Of a stretch of 64,000 nt of DNA, positions 47,325-58,557 are shown in pieces (position 1 is the stretch's first letter; each line of letters starts with the position of its first letter). The DNA is from Rotaria socialis (lineage: Eukaryota; Rotifera; Eurotatoria; Philodinida; Philodinidae): assembly GCA_905331475.1 (NCBI GenBank), contig CAJNYU010004051.1, forward strand, positions 310,001-374,000, in the 5' to 3' direction. The translations under genes were made by a program, and so were the position numbers. The notes beneath the pieces were generated by a model that was not told the origin of the DNA, did no database searches, and was given only the letters and a program-made list of their open reading frames with translations.

Positions 47325-50300
47325 TTATGTATCGAATGGAGTTTCTTCAAGGATAGTTTTAAATGAAAATGGAACAAATGGATAACCTTCACCTTTGTAA
47401 AATTTCGATTGAAATTCAACCCTAGAATAAATAAATCAATAAATAATTCAGTTAATTCTTCTTAAACAAAAACAAGGCAAACCAATGAAGACGAAGTGCA
47501 TGAAGAAAAGCTGAAAGTCCTTCCATTAAAAGTAATATAAAGACAGTTAATGTTGACCATGGCATAAAAACAAGAAATGATGCAATACCACCCAGATAAC
47601 CATTCATCGATAATCCAATTTGAAATACCATATGCCATAACACTTCAGATAATTCTAAAGTTTATTTTTATTCTATTCATGAAGACAAAATAAAAGAAAA
47701 AGATTTACTAACGAGCATGAGCCAATGATAATGCCCAAAGACGTAAATATGAAGCTGTATGTGATATACAACCAAGAAAATATTCAATTGTATGAATACC
47801 TTGTTCAACCCATACTTCACTCATGTCAACCTAAATAAAATAAAAACAAAAAAAACATTTTATTTAATTAAAAAAAATTAAAATAAGAAAAAAAAACTAA
47901 ATAAAATCAAATAATAACGGTGAGCACCTCCACTTTATTCTTTTGATGATGGAGATGTTCATCGTCAAGAAATTCTTTAGTGTTCGACTTTTGTGCATTG
48001 ACGTCCAGCACGACGCCACTCTACAAATACAAAGCAGCATTTTAACTTTGATTTTTCCAATAATAATATAAAAATAAAAGCAGCAACCATTAATTAACAA
48101 AGCTTTAAATTAATTTGTTTATAATAATGATAACCTGTTCATGATGATTATTATGAGTATTCATTTCGATATCATTACTTGCTTGATCATTCATTGGTAT
48201 TGTTGACAACTGATTGATTTTTTATTTCAAAATAAAAATATAATTAAATAAAATTGAGTAGATCAAAATAAATAATTACATTCTCTTGTTTTCTTTTTTG
48301 AAGTATTTTATAAATTGGTTTTCCTATAAGCAGCCATGGAATACAAATGACTGCAAATCCTAATAATGCTGTTTGAAGTGTTTGTTGAGAGCTATAGAAT
48401 TTTGTTGAACTTGGTGGATCAGTTGGATAAGATAATAACATCATATTTATTAAATCTTTAAGAAAATTAAATTAAGAAAATAAAAATTATATAAAAACAT
48501 ACGAATAAGAAGTGATGGTGCTGATGTTGCATCTTTTCCTTCGTACATTGACCATTTATAAAATATTAATATAATTAAATAGAAAAATATACAAGCTAGA
48601 AATATTATTTGTGGGAGAAATTCAACAAGTATTCCATGATAATGTCTGAAATGACTATAAATAAACAAACAAACAAATAATATTTAATAGTAAATAGTAA
48701 ATAATAAAAAAGCTTACAAATGATTCCATAAACTAAGAACGACCCCAAAACCCATTTGAATAATTCCAATAATAATAGCAAATTTCATTTTTGCTGAATT
48801 TGTAAATGTTATTTTATTTTCAGCTAATTGCCAAACAGGATCAAGACCAAATGGATATGGTGCGCCCGAATACATTTGACGATATTCACTTGTTCGACTA
48901 TAATTATATGAAGTAGGCTCTAATATAACCGTATCTGATTTATTTAATGTTTCATCACTAATTTTTAATTAAAAAGAAAAGAATACATTCATGTTTTGCT
49001 TTTAAACATAATTATATATTATTTACCCAAATTTAACTCTCCATGATGATCCAAATATATTAATGGATTTTGAAAACACATCATTATAGATAAGTCCCGT
49101 ATAAATTGAAAATAATCCCATTAATAAAATAATATATCTTCCACCAAAAAAAATAGTCCAAACTTCTTGTTTTCTCCATTTATTTTTCAGTGAATTTTCT
49201 TTTAAAACCATCCAAAGAGCAAAACTAGTAACAACAAGACCGTGACCAGCATCACCAAACATCACAGCAAATAAAAATGGAAATGTTATTAAAACAAATG
49301 GCATTGGATTTATTTCTCTGTACGTTGCAACACCATATGCATCAACTAAATTTTGAAAGCCTTGTGTAAATTTATTTAATTTATGATGTGTTGGTGGTTG
49401 TTCATCTGTTATCATTCGATTTAGTACAGATGAAACTGATCCTGAACCACTTAATTCCTTGGAAAATTTTGATTTAGTTATATTAATGACAAAAAAGAAA
49501 AAACTTACTGATCCTTTTCTTAATGCTAATTGAACGGTTTGAATTTGTGAATTTGGTGTCCAACATTCAGCAATAAGACATTTTCTTGCAACATCATTAT
49601 TAAACATATTCATTGTATGATAAATGGCTTTGATTTTTTTAACTTTAATTTGCCATGTTCGAATTGTTTTCGATGTTTCTAATAAAACTCGTTGACGATG
49701 ATCATGCGTTTGACGAAGAATAACATTTAAATCTTCTAAGCGTGTCATAACACCCATTGCTAATTCACGACGATCATTGGAATTTTCTGGGCAAGGATAA
49801 ATATTAGCACGAAAACTAATTTTAAATAAAAAAAGAAAATTTATTTTCATTCAAATAGAAAAAATAGAAACCCTTCACAAATTTTTTGAACACGAGTTTT
49901 TAATTGTTCACCTTGAAAAAAAACAACAAATACCGTTTTATGAATTTTTTCACCCTAAAAAATCCAAGAGTTAGATTTAGGACAACATCGAATGCTAAAA
50001 ACAAAACGAACAGTAAGAGGATCTTCAATCAATTGTGGAATTTCAGCTTGTTTTAAATAAACATTTCCACGACAAACTCTCCATAACATTCTTTCGAATC
50101 CATTCATTCGATCACGTGCAATAACTCCACTGAGAAATCTAAATTAAATTTATTCAATATTTTAATTATGAAAAAATAGAAATGAAAAATAGAAAAAATA
50201 AAATTCTACCCAAGTTTCATTCCAACTGTTACTGTTGTTGAATATTGATCAACTGAATCGAGATTTTGTTCAAGAATATTTTCCGATGAATTCATTCCAA

Positions 50301-51089
50301 TTTGTTGTGCCTTTTATTTTAAATAAAAAAAGAAGGTATTTTATTATTATTATTAGAAATTTTATTCAAATCATTTTAAGACAAAATAAATCAGATTTCA
50401 CTTTGATTTATTTTAATAATTACTTAGCATTGAACAATCATTATAGGAAATAAATAGCAATAGCAAAAGAATTTCTTTTTTTTTGCAAATATAAATACAT
50501 CTTGAAAAAATGCTTGTGTCATTGCTAAATTATATTTTAATTCTGTTAGTTCATTGAAATTTCTCATGAGTGCATCAGCATTTGTATTGATTTCTTTTAA
50601 TTCATGATCTAATTTATCAATAATAGCCTTAAAATAGAAATTCAAATTTGAATAAAATAATTTCTTAATAAATCAAGAAAAAACAAACTTCGAGGTCGAT
50701 CATTTCTCGAGCTTTTGGCGCATCAAGATTCTCATGTGGTTCCGTCAATGATAATTCATCTTTTTTTATTTCACCTTCAAGAAAACCTTTGAAAAAGAAA
50801 TTTATTTTAAATTAGAAACAAAAATGAATCAATAACAAACGTAGTTTTCGTTCCATTTCTTCACATCGTCGAACTTCATTAACAAATTTTCTTTGAAATG
50901 CATTTACGTTTGGATTTAACTAAATTAATATTTATTTAATAAAATTTAAAAAAAGAAACTATAAAAATTTACATCACGAAATTGAACTATGCCTAATTCT
51001 CCTAATTCTGCTATAGTTGAATAAGCAGCATCAGGCTGTAAATACAATTGACTTAACGTCATTTCTTCACTACGAAATATTGTTGCCAT
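47325..51089 (-). CDS. ATP6V0A: V-type proton ATPase 116 kDa subunit a (V0 a), 17 exons
   Basis: Exons: 51089-50973, 50919-50841, 50786-50689, 50627-50499, 50310-50210, 50138-50012, 49953-49872, 49815-49509, 49457-49027, 48957-48718, 48645-48503, 48455-48280, 48209-48135, 48020-47928, 47830-47713, 47654-47483, 47421-47325, about 861 residues. The start [18 protein letters not shown] and [12 protein letters not shown] are hallmark N-terminal sequence; [34 protein letters not shown] and the [13 protein letters not shown] helix with the proton-path arginine (about residue 763) are also conserved. The subunit anchors V0 in the membrane and forms the proton half-channels. All exon phases agree except inside exon 7, where a run of 7 T (A on plus, 49916-49922) should be 8: a one-base frameshift at [12 protein letters not shown] directly before the ATG may be a spliced-leader acceptor. 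Confidence 0.93.
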
Positions 51090-51200
51090 CTTTTAACGAT
51101 TTACAAATAAAAATGAGTAAAATATTTTATAAAAAGACAAAAGACAAAAGACAAAAGAAGAGATAACTATTGGCTAGATAACAACTATTTATCTTTGATT

Positions 51201-51836
51201 TTATTTAATATAAGAACAAAAATGAAGAATATTATTCTTATCATTTTTAATAGATATTTGTTGGCAAAGATTACACTTAATAAATAATATTTGTTTTGAA
51301 TCATTTTCTATTAAATGACTTTTACAAAAATCTGTTAAAACTATTGAATGATTAAAACAATTGTCTTCTTTACATTTGAATTTTTTCTTTTCATTTAATA
51401 AAGTTTTTTTTGTTTTTTCTCTTTTAAATTCTTTTAATTTATGAAATAAATAAATAAATTGTTGCTTTGATGGTGTCGAAACTAATTGAGAATAATTTTC
51501 GAATAAATCATTTTCAAATGACATATCATTTGGATATTCAATGTTGCTTCTAACTTCATTTTTATTCAAAATATTTGCTGATTTATTATCATTTAATAAA
51601 TTAATTGATTTTATTAATTTATATGGACTAAAATCAATAGTATCTTTGTTTTTTTCTTCGCGTTCACGTTCATTATCAATGATTGTATCAAGAGATTTTA
51701 TTCGTGTTGGAAGTATTGTTAATAACCATTCAGGACAAGAATTGGATTCAAAACATTTTTCACGTTTCTTTAAACATTTTATAATTAAATTTTCCATAGT
51801 TATTATCAATTGTCTTTGTTTGGGTTTCTTGTTCAT
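51201..51836 (-). CDS. Cys/His protein, possibly KANSL2/INO80D-like zinc-binding
   Basis: One open frame reaches upstream to 51866; the start at 51836 (MNKKPKQRQL) or 51797 (MENLIIKCLKK) is more credible. The protein is Lys/Asn/Glu-rich with predicted helices, and its last 60 residues carry a Cys/His set: FKCKEDNCFNHSIVLTDFCK, SHLIEND, then FIKCNLCQQ and HFC near the end. The order C-C-(LTDFC)-H-C resembles the potential DNA-binding zf-C3Hc3H domain of KANSL2 and INO80D chromatin subunits (C..C, LxxYC..H, ..C), but spacing is not identical and only one domain is present. It lies 111 bp downstream of the V-ATPase start on the same strand. Family call tentative; coding status fairly sure from length. 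Confidence 0.5.
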   Translation of the reverse strand: MNKKPKQRQLIITMENLIIKCLKKREKCFESNSCPEWLLTILPTRIKSLDTIIDNEREREEKNKDTIDFSPYKLIKSINLLNDNKSANILNKNEVRSNIEYPNDMSFENDLFENYSQLVSTPSKQQFIYLFHKLKEFKREKTKKTLLNEKKKFKCKEDNCFNHSIVLTDFCKSHLIENDSKQILFIKCNLCQQISIKNDKNNILHFCSYIK

Positions 51837-51910
51837 AAAATTAAAAAAACTACAACAGATGTACAAATAAGAGAACTTAACTTACATTCATTATTAACCA
51901 ATAAGATATT

Positions 51911-51911
51911 A

Positions 51912-51945
<34 letters not shown>
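51911..51945. repeat. (TC)n(TA)n microsatellite
   Basis: About 9 TC units run directly into about 9 TA units, between two minus-strand genes. Confidence 0.95.
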
Positions 51946-52290
51946 GATGACATCAGTTGTTTTTTATTTAAAATAATTCGCTACAAAAAATAATTAGCAT
52001 TTTTTTCTTGTTGAAATGAAATTGAGTCAATTTGCCATTTATTTATTAGGTAAAAGTATTAATAAATATTTTAAAAAAAAAGTACAAAAATGATTATCTT
52101 TTATAGTTGAATTTTTAACAATAAAGAAATAAAATAAATAATTTGTTAAGGAAGGCACACATTTGATTTTCTTTGTTATTAGAAGAAAAAAATGCGAAGA
52201 TTAATATGTGTAATTTCAATTGAACAACTAAAAAAAATAGCTTGATGAGATTGTCATTAAATAGATTAAGATTTAGCTTTTTGTACAAGA

Positions 52291-53585
52291 TCAATTCTGT
52301 ATAAGATAAAATCCTTAAATAAAAAAAATTGAATTTAAATTAAAACGAAATAAATACATGAAAGCAAAACGAAAAACTGACTTGAATTGTTCGTAATTTT
52401 TCACTTATTGTTTGATCCGTTGTTGTTGTTTTTATTTGATGAACAAGACGATAACGATCAAATAAATAATTAATACTTAATTCCAGTTGACTTATCACTG
52501 TTGTCTGGTAGAAAATAGAAAATAAAAACCTAGTATTTATCTTTTTAACTAAATGAAACCGTTGATCTCTTCGTATCTGTTTTATTGATAAATTTTTCTT
52601 CGTTGATTGATTCAGTTTTTTGTAAATCATTTAATTTATCATGCAATTGAGCAAGACGTGTACTTAATTTAGCTATTCGAGTATTATGTTCAAGGATTAA
52701 TCTTTGTAATTGATGTCGTCGTTCTTGTTTCTAATCAAACGTTTTTTCTTTAAATAAAATTAATTTAAATCAAAGAAAAAAAACCTCTTTTGATAAATCT
52801 CGTTGTTCAAAACCTGATTTTGTTTCAACTAATGTTTGATATCTTAATATAAGGCTTTTAACACCATCTGAACCTCCTTGTAATAAACCTTTATTAAATA
52901 AAAAAAAAAAACTTTTTTTATAGTTAAAATTAAAGTATTATATTTTACCCGGTGGAAATAATGGAATTGCTTTTTGAACAATATCAATTAAATTTGAATA
53001 GCATTTTTTTTCTTCTTTTAACTGATCGATTCTACATGAACAGGTGTTTATTTATAGTAAAAAAGAAAAAGAAAAGAAAACGAACTTCATATTAAGTAAA
53101 TCAACTTCTTGTCTCAATCTATCGGCTTCAAGTCTTTTTAAAAGATAATCTCGTAATTCAAGTTGATATCGACGAATATTTGCAGAACGTTTTTCATCAA
53201 GATTATCAACAAATTTTTTAAATCCCAGATGTCTTTTATCATTCTAAATAAAAATACAATTTCTATTTTAAAAACTAAAATTAAAATAAAACAAAAACAA
53301 GATAGACAAAACTTGTTCTTGTAGTGATAAAAGGCGAAGTTTTTTTCTTGAACAAGTTAAGAGACGTTGATGACATCGTTGACGAGTTGATATTAATTGT
53401 TGATCAATATCTTTTGAATCGATTGAAATTGATGATTGACAAACAGATGCAGTTGCACTTTGACAACGTGAAGTCGATTCACTTATACTAGTTGAACTTC
53501 TTCCATCAACTTCTGTTAAAAATATTTTTGCACTAGTTAATAATTTACGATAGAAATCTACAGATGATTCTCCTTTTAGTTCCAT
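52291..53585 (-). CDS. CCDC42/CFAP73-like coiled-coil (DUF4200) protein
   Basis: Seven exons: 53585-53313, 53243-53086, 53031-52949, 52888-52785, 52730-52560, 52504-52382 and a tiny last exon ending at 52291, about 305 residues. The central part (NDKRHLGFKKFVDNL, LELRDYLLKRLEADRLR, YSNLIDIVQKA, LILRYQTLVETKS) follows the order of CCDC42 and CFAP73: ENDxKR..KK, KRKQE.., YLEKVVE.., ARYKTLV. These proteins are coiled-coil parts of the axoneme/centriole (modifier of inner arms complex, sperm connecting piece). The last splice gives only Asn-stop, so the true C-terminus is uncertain. The ATG is preceded immediately by TTCTAG, a splice acceptor, only 36 bp after the stop of the upstream UBX gene. 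Confidence 0.7.
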
Positions 53586-53621
53586 CTAGAATATATTTAT
53601 ACATAAAAATTATCTTTTTTT
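53586..53621 (-). promoter_or_regulatory. 36-bp intercistronic gap ending in a splice acceptor
   Basis: On the minus strand the UBX stop TAA is followed by an A/T-rich 36-bp spacer ending TATATTCTAG directly before ATGG. Spacing and acceptor are those of a spliced-leader-resolved dicistronic unit. The alternative is a cis intron from ACT|GTTCTT, which would fuse the two frames in phase. Confidence 0.55.
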
Positions 53622-54108
53622 TTATCTATCAATAAAAAGAACAGTGCGTGTTTTAATATTCGCTTGCAAGAGTGTTAAATTAAAATCTTTAAATTGTCTT
53701 TTTGGCACGTCTCCACTACTCAGATAAAACTCATCATCAAGATCATTTTCTTCGGATTTAACATATTGAATTATATCAAGAATTTTATTATTTGTATTGA
53801 ATTCTTTTTCTAATCGTCTTCCATCATGTAAACGAATAGCAATTAAAATTGGTTCTACTGGTTTAGATATTTGTTTCAGTCGTGGATTCGATTTCGAATG
53901 TGATGATTGTAATGATTGAGGTGGGCGAGGAATATATTCATGAGAACTTCCTATACGAGGTAACTTTTCAAACGGTGTTAAACGAGAACTTATTCGACCT
54001 TCTCTAAATTAAATTTACAATGTACGCCAGTTTTTTTTCACTAAAAGAAATAAAATTAAATAATCACCTTTTCGATGGTGAAAGCGATCGAACATAATGA
54101 ACAGACAT
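53622..54108 (-). CDS. UBX domain protein, UBXN10-like
   Basis: Exon 1 (54108-54068, MSVHYVRSLSPSK) and exon 2 (54003-53622) join in frame to 140 residues. The N-terminal half is basic and Pro/Ser-rich. The C-terminal ~80 residues form a UBX fold: PILIAIRLHDGRRLEKEF (beta hairpin), ILDIIQYVKS (helix), FYLSSGDVPKRQF (the cis-Pro region, here DVPKR in place of the canonical FPR), and TLLQANIKTRTVLFIDR (last strand). UBX domains bind the N domain of p97/VCP; the short length with a single C-terminal UBX matches UBXN10, which acts in ciliogenesis through p97 and IFT-B. The Phe of the FPR touch-turn is replaced by Val, so p97 binding may be weaker. Confidence 0.7.
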
Positions 54109-56443
54109 TTTCCTTGTTGATTTTTAAAAATAATAAAATAAAAAGTTTTTTTTTTTTTATGTAAAAATAATCATATGACATTTTATTCCTTGTAATCATG
54201 GCAACATTTTCCGGATTTTTTACAGATGTCACTTTTATTTTAGTGACTGTGGCCTACAGTTAAGTAAAATTTATAATAGTAAAATAAAAATGTCTTTTCG
54301 TGATGACCACAGAAATAATGATAGTCTAAAAAAAGTAAATTAATCGAGTTAGAAATTTATGACTTGAATATATTGATAAAAAGAAATGATTTCAAGTTCA
54401 AACTTTGATTAATTTGCTTTGAGATCATAATATTTTCACAATACAAAATTAAAAAAGAAATGTTCTTTTTCATTGAATTGAATATAGTTAAAAACTTTAG
54501 AAAGACTTAATTTAAATAAAAATAACGAGCAACCAATTTCGAAAAGACAGAAAAACAGCTTGAGCTTGTTATCATCAATAAATTCATTTCTATTTTATCA
54601 AAGTTTCCTGTTAAAGATATTTTTTCTTTTTTAAAATTAATAAATTAATTAAATAATGTAGAAATAAATAAAAGAATAAAAAATGATTTTCCTTTTCATT
54701 AAAATACTTCCCTTTTTTATTAATGATTTGATGTAAATTAGAGTATGAGATATCTGAGTATATTTCTACTCTTTTTTTGTTTTCTAGTCATTTTATTGAA
54801 TATGGATATAGATTCGATAGATGCTATTATGAATGACTCGAGATTCCAAAGCGACATATCGATATCGAATCATTAGATTATTTGAATCTAATTCCAAATT
54901 TAGACTTAATATTTTACTGCTCTTTCTCGAAATATATGAGACTTATTTGTAATGAACTAACATATCTTACTAAATGATTTATTTTGATTGCTGAAAACGG
55001 TGATGAATCACTGAATATTCAACTACGTTATCAATAATCAGCCTTTTTACTGCAAAATTAATCGTTTCAATGTAAATTATGATTAATTTCTTTATACAGC
55101 AAACGCATAAATTTATTCAAAGATTTGATCACCACTAAAACCGATGAGAAAAACTTGAGAAATTTAACTATCAGACAACGTATCGTAGAATCATCCAATG
55201 TAAAACACTGTGTGACACTTAGAAGTAATTACCTTTGACTTTGTTCTTTTACTTTCTAAATTTGTTTTTTGATTTTTTCAAGTTTGAAATTATTATTGAC
55301 TTGTTAATCAAGGTAAACTAACACATGTACTTTTCTGAAAAATGAAGGAGTCATTGAAAAAGAAACATCTCATTTTAATATTTCCATTCGAAACCTCAGT
55401 GAAAATTATCGAACTAATCGATAGCTGAAAAATCTAATTTTTTGTTTTACTTCATTGGAAAAAATCTTTCGAATTGCAAGTTTTATTTCTTAAAAATTTG
55501 ACAATTTCATTCGAATATTTTCGTCACTTTTCTCTACATTGTTCATGGTAAAACATTCATTTCGACCATAATTCCGCCGAAGCAGTTTAATCTATTCTTA
55601 AATAGCCTGCTTCAGTACGTTTAAAGACTCTTTTGTGAGGCTTTTTAAAATAAATCTTAGTGTTGATTTGACTGATAAGAGAAAAACTATTAGAAAGATT
55701 AAGAAGGGAAATTATGTTGACATTTTACAGACCGGTTTTTCTTTTTTCATAGAATAAAAGAATATTCTATTTTATTGGTGAAGGTAAAAAACTTATATTT
55801 GAAGTATAATATTCAAGAAAAAACATTTGTTTTCAGATAATTTATCATAAAAATAAACTAAGAAATTGTCAATTTTGCGAATATAAATAGATGTCAAAAT
55901 CGAAAAATTTGAATTAAATTAAATTTTCATATTGAGCATTAGTGTTATTTTACTGTTTTTAGAATACAAAACATAAATCATTGAGTAAATATCTCATCTA
56001 GATCAATAGAATCTATTTAACGAGATTCAGTTGTACTTCTATTCTGCTTTTTTTGATAAATTATCTGGGATTGAATATTTTTTCTTGAATATTATATTTC
56101 AATTATAGTTTTTCGTCTTCTCGAATGAATAAGCGACGTTGAAACAATTTTTATTTTCTAAAGATTTTCTTTTTAGGAACTCATCGATTCTTTTCAATCA
56201 TTAAAAAATCCGTTTGTTTTATTTTTGAAAAAATATTTTTGTTCAATTTTTAATGATAAAAGTAATTTGAAATATTCTTCAATATTTTTAATGCTGATAA
56301 TTATTTAAGTTGATTCAGAATATTAAAATTATAATTAATTGACAACTGGAATAACAATTTTTATATCAAGATAAAATTATTTTTTCACGAGGAGATTTAT
56401 TAAACTTTTATTTTCAATCAATAGGAGAAAACTAAATTCTGTT
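54109..56443. other. Intergenic stretch, nothing recognised
   Basis: AT-rich; no open frame with a domain and no repeat ends found. Confidence 0.5.
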
Positions 56444-57121
56444 TCACAAAATAGTACAAATAATTGATTGTTGTTTTTCTTTGTGTATGGGCATTTTACC
56501 ATTTTGATTACTAAGCTTGCTTTGAGAAGATGCTTGAAAATTTAATCGAGCAAATGGTGCAAAAGAACTGATTTCTATTAATTGTGTGAATAATTGATTT
56601 GGATCATAAAAAACTTGTAAATCTTGAATTTGATAATTTTTATTAATAGTTGTTTTACACATTCCATAAATTTCAATCATTTTATTAGTTGGATCAACTT
56701 TATCAAGTAAACCAGATAGACCAGGACAATAATTGGTTTGACCAATTAATAAATTGTACGTTCCTAATTTAACTGTATCATACGCATTACATTTTTGTTG
56801 ATCATTACAAGAAAAACGATAGTTATCTATATCAATTGTTAACCATTGATGTGGGTCGACTTTATGATTTGCTTCTAAAAATTTGTTTTGTTTTAAAATT
56901 AATTCAATAAATGGAAAAAAGAAAATATTTTCTTAATCTTTCTCCCAATTTTTAACAACATTTTGAACAATATATTTAAGTAAACCCGTTAAATGATTTC
57001 CTGTTTTATGTTTTTGAAAAGTAGATTTATTTTATCATAATTTGGCAAAGAATTTCTCCATTTAATATCATTATTAGATTCTTTAAGCATAGCATCTGAA
57101 TCTAATGTATAAGATGGCAAT
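56444..57121 (-). pseudogene. Broken pathogen-related/SnoaL-like protein
   Basis: The minus strand encodes, in pieces, LPSYTLDSDAMLKES, NDIKWRNSLPNYDKINLLF, then in another frame HKTGNHLTGLLKYIVQNVV with NWEKD, then after a TAA KVDPHQWLTIDIDNYRFS, TVKLGTYNLLIGQTNYC and finally the intact C-terminal 78 codons KMIEIYGMCKTTINKNYQIQ with LQVFYDPNQLF. The order WRxGxPxYDxVN...SLExxVQNxxKxWE...LGxYNxLL...FYDPxxLF is that of plant and fungal pathogen-related proteins of the SnoaL/NTF2-like fold. Broken by a frameshift near 57035, a stop near 56932 and a missing middle segment before the C-terminal part (about 60-80 residues, including the usual F..FPxGFxWE region). Short 5' end, no start found. An inactive copy; the family is mostly plant and fungal. 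Confidence 0.7.
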
Positions 57122-57130
57122 TGTGTTGAC

Positions 57131-58120
57131 GTTTTATTTTAAAATATTATCTAAATAGAAATCTTTATAACAAAGAAGCTAATTTCATGTAAATAATTTA
57201 TTTTTTCGTTTTTCAAGACGAAACATGAAAAGAACATTCTTACAGTTAAAACTATTCGGTAGGAAACAATTAATTCAGTCAAAAATAAACAAATCTTATC
57301 TGGACAACGATACATTTAAATATAAGATTGGAATCAATTTCCATAGATCAAAAGAAAATAATTATGATAATACTATTTTAATTAGACTTTTAAGACTAAC
57401 AGGGAAAATTAAAATAATACCAATATAAGTGGTTCTTTAATAATTACAAAATAATCGGATTTTTAATTTTTTTTTCTTACCTAACTAGGATAGATCGATT
57501 TTCATTGGCTTAAATTATAAATCTCCTTCTTTAAAATAATATTAGAAGTTATCATAAATTGAATAGTTTTTAATAGAATTTCGTCATACTTAACAGAACT
57601 CAATTGCAATCAAAGTTCATCACGTCTAACGTCAGATAAATTTTTAATAGAAAGTTTCAATCGATGACAAAACCTTGTAGAAAGCAAAGATGCTATAGTA
57701 TTCGTATGAATTAATTGAGGCCTTGATAAGAATATTAAGTAGATAAAATAATTGTTTATAAGAAGTTATTAAACAAGAAAATATAATATAACTGTCTAAT
57801 ATTCTTCAAATGGTTACCATTGATTATTTAATAAAACATTGAACAACATTGTTGCTGATAGAATGTCGTATGGAGAAACAAGTTTATTTTAAACATATTT
57901 AAAAAATGCTCTAATTGCAAATTATTCCTGTGAAATAATATCCAAAGACGACGAAGAAAACATATTTTCTTGTCTTACATAAGAAAATGGCGAGAAAAAT
58001 ATTGTGGCTTTCACAAAAGCTACTTGTAAAAATAATTAATTCTTTGATAAACACGGAATAAATAAAATGAATTAATTTCATAATTCTACAATTTGAGTTT
58101 TCTCTAATGAAATAAATATT
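57131..58120. other. Intergenic stretch, nothing recognised
   Basis: AT-rich. One 67-codon plus-strand frame (57225-57428) has no recognisable features. Confidence 0.5.
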
Positions 58121-58548
58121 ATCAGTGTGAAGCTAGCACGACGGAGCCAGCACGATGAAACAGAGAATCAACTATAAGTCTTCTCAGAAGTATTGCCAGC
58201 CCATAAAAACCAGCCCATTCGATGCAGAATTTAATTCTGGATCGGATGGTGATACTTTTATTCCTCGGCATTATTTTGAGAAAATTCTATCCGGTTTTTC
58301 TTGTCCTATTTAGAAAAAAACAAAGGTGTAGATGAAATTTCTTCCTAAGTATTGTCGGGGAATAAAAGTATCACCATCCGATCCAGAATTAAATTCTACG
58401 TCGAATGGTCTGGTTNAAATGTCGAAAAAAAGACAAAGAAAATATCCATATATGGAAGTTTTCTTTGTCTTTTTTTCGACATTTTTCTTTTCGACGTTTT
58501 CCTTTTCGGCGTTTTCCACCAAACCCGTCGTGCTAGCTTCACACTGAT
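58121..58548. mobile_element. Foldback MITE with nested hairpins and 9-bp target duplication
   Basis: Ends ATCAGTGTGAAGCTAGCACG / CGTGCTAGCTTCACACTGAT are perfect inverted repeats of more than 20 bp, flanked by identical 9-bp repeats ATAAATATT (58112-58120 and 58549-58557). Inside are two further inverted pairs: GGATCGGATGGTGATACTTT (about 58220) with AAAGTATCACCATCCGATCC (about 58365), and a near-perfect hairpin from ATGTCGAAAAAAAGACAAAG (about 58419) to its complement ending near 58485. A 9-bp duplication is typical of Mutator-like elements. No coding capacity. One N at 58416 lies at the foot of the last hairpin. Confidence 0.9.
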
Positions 58549-58557
58549 ATAAATATT

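Noticed and set aside
51541-51870. Plus-strand frame of 109 codons
   Set aside because: Antisense shadow of the minus-strand Cys/His gene.
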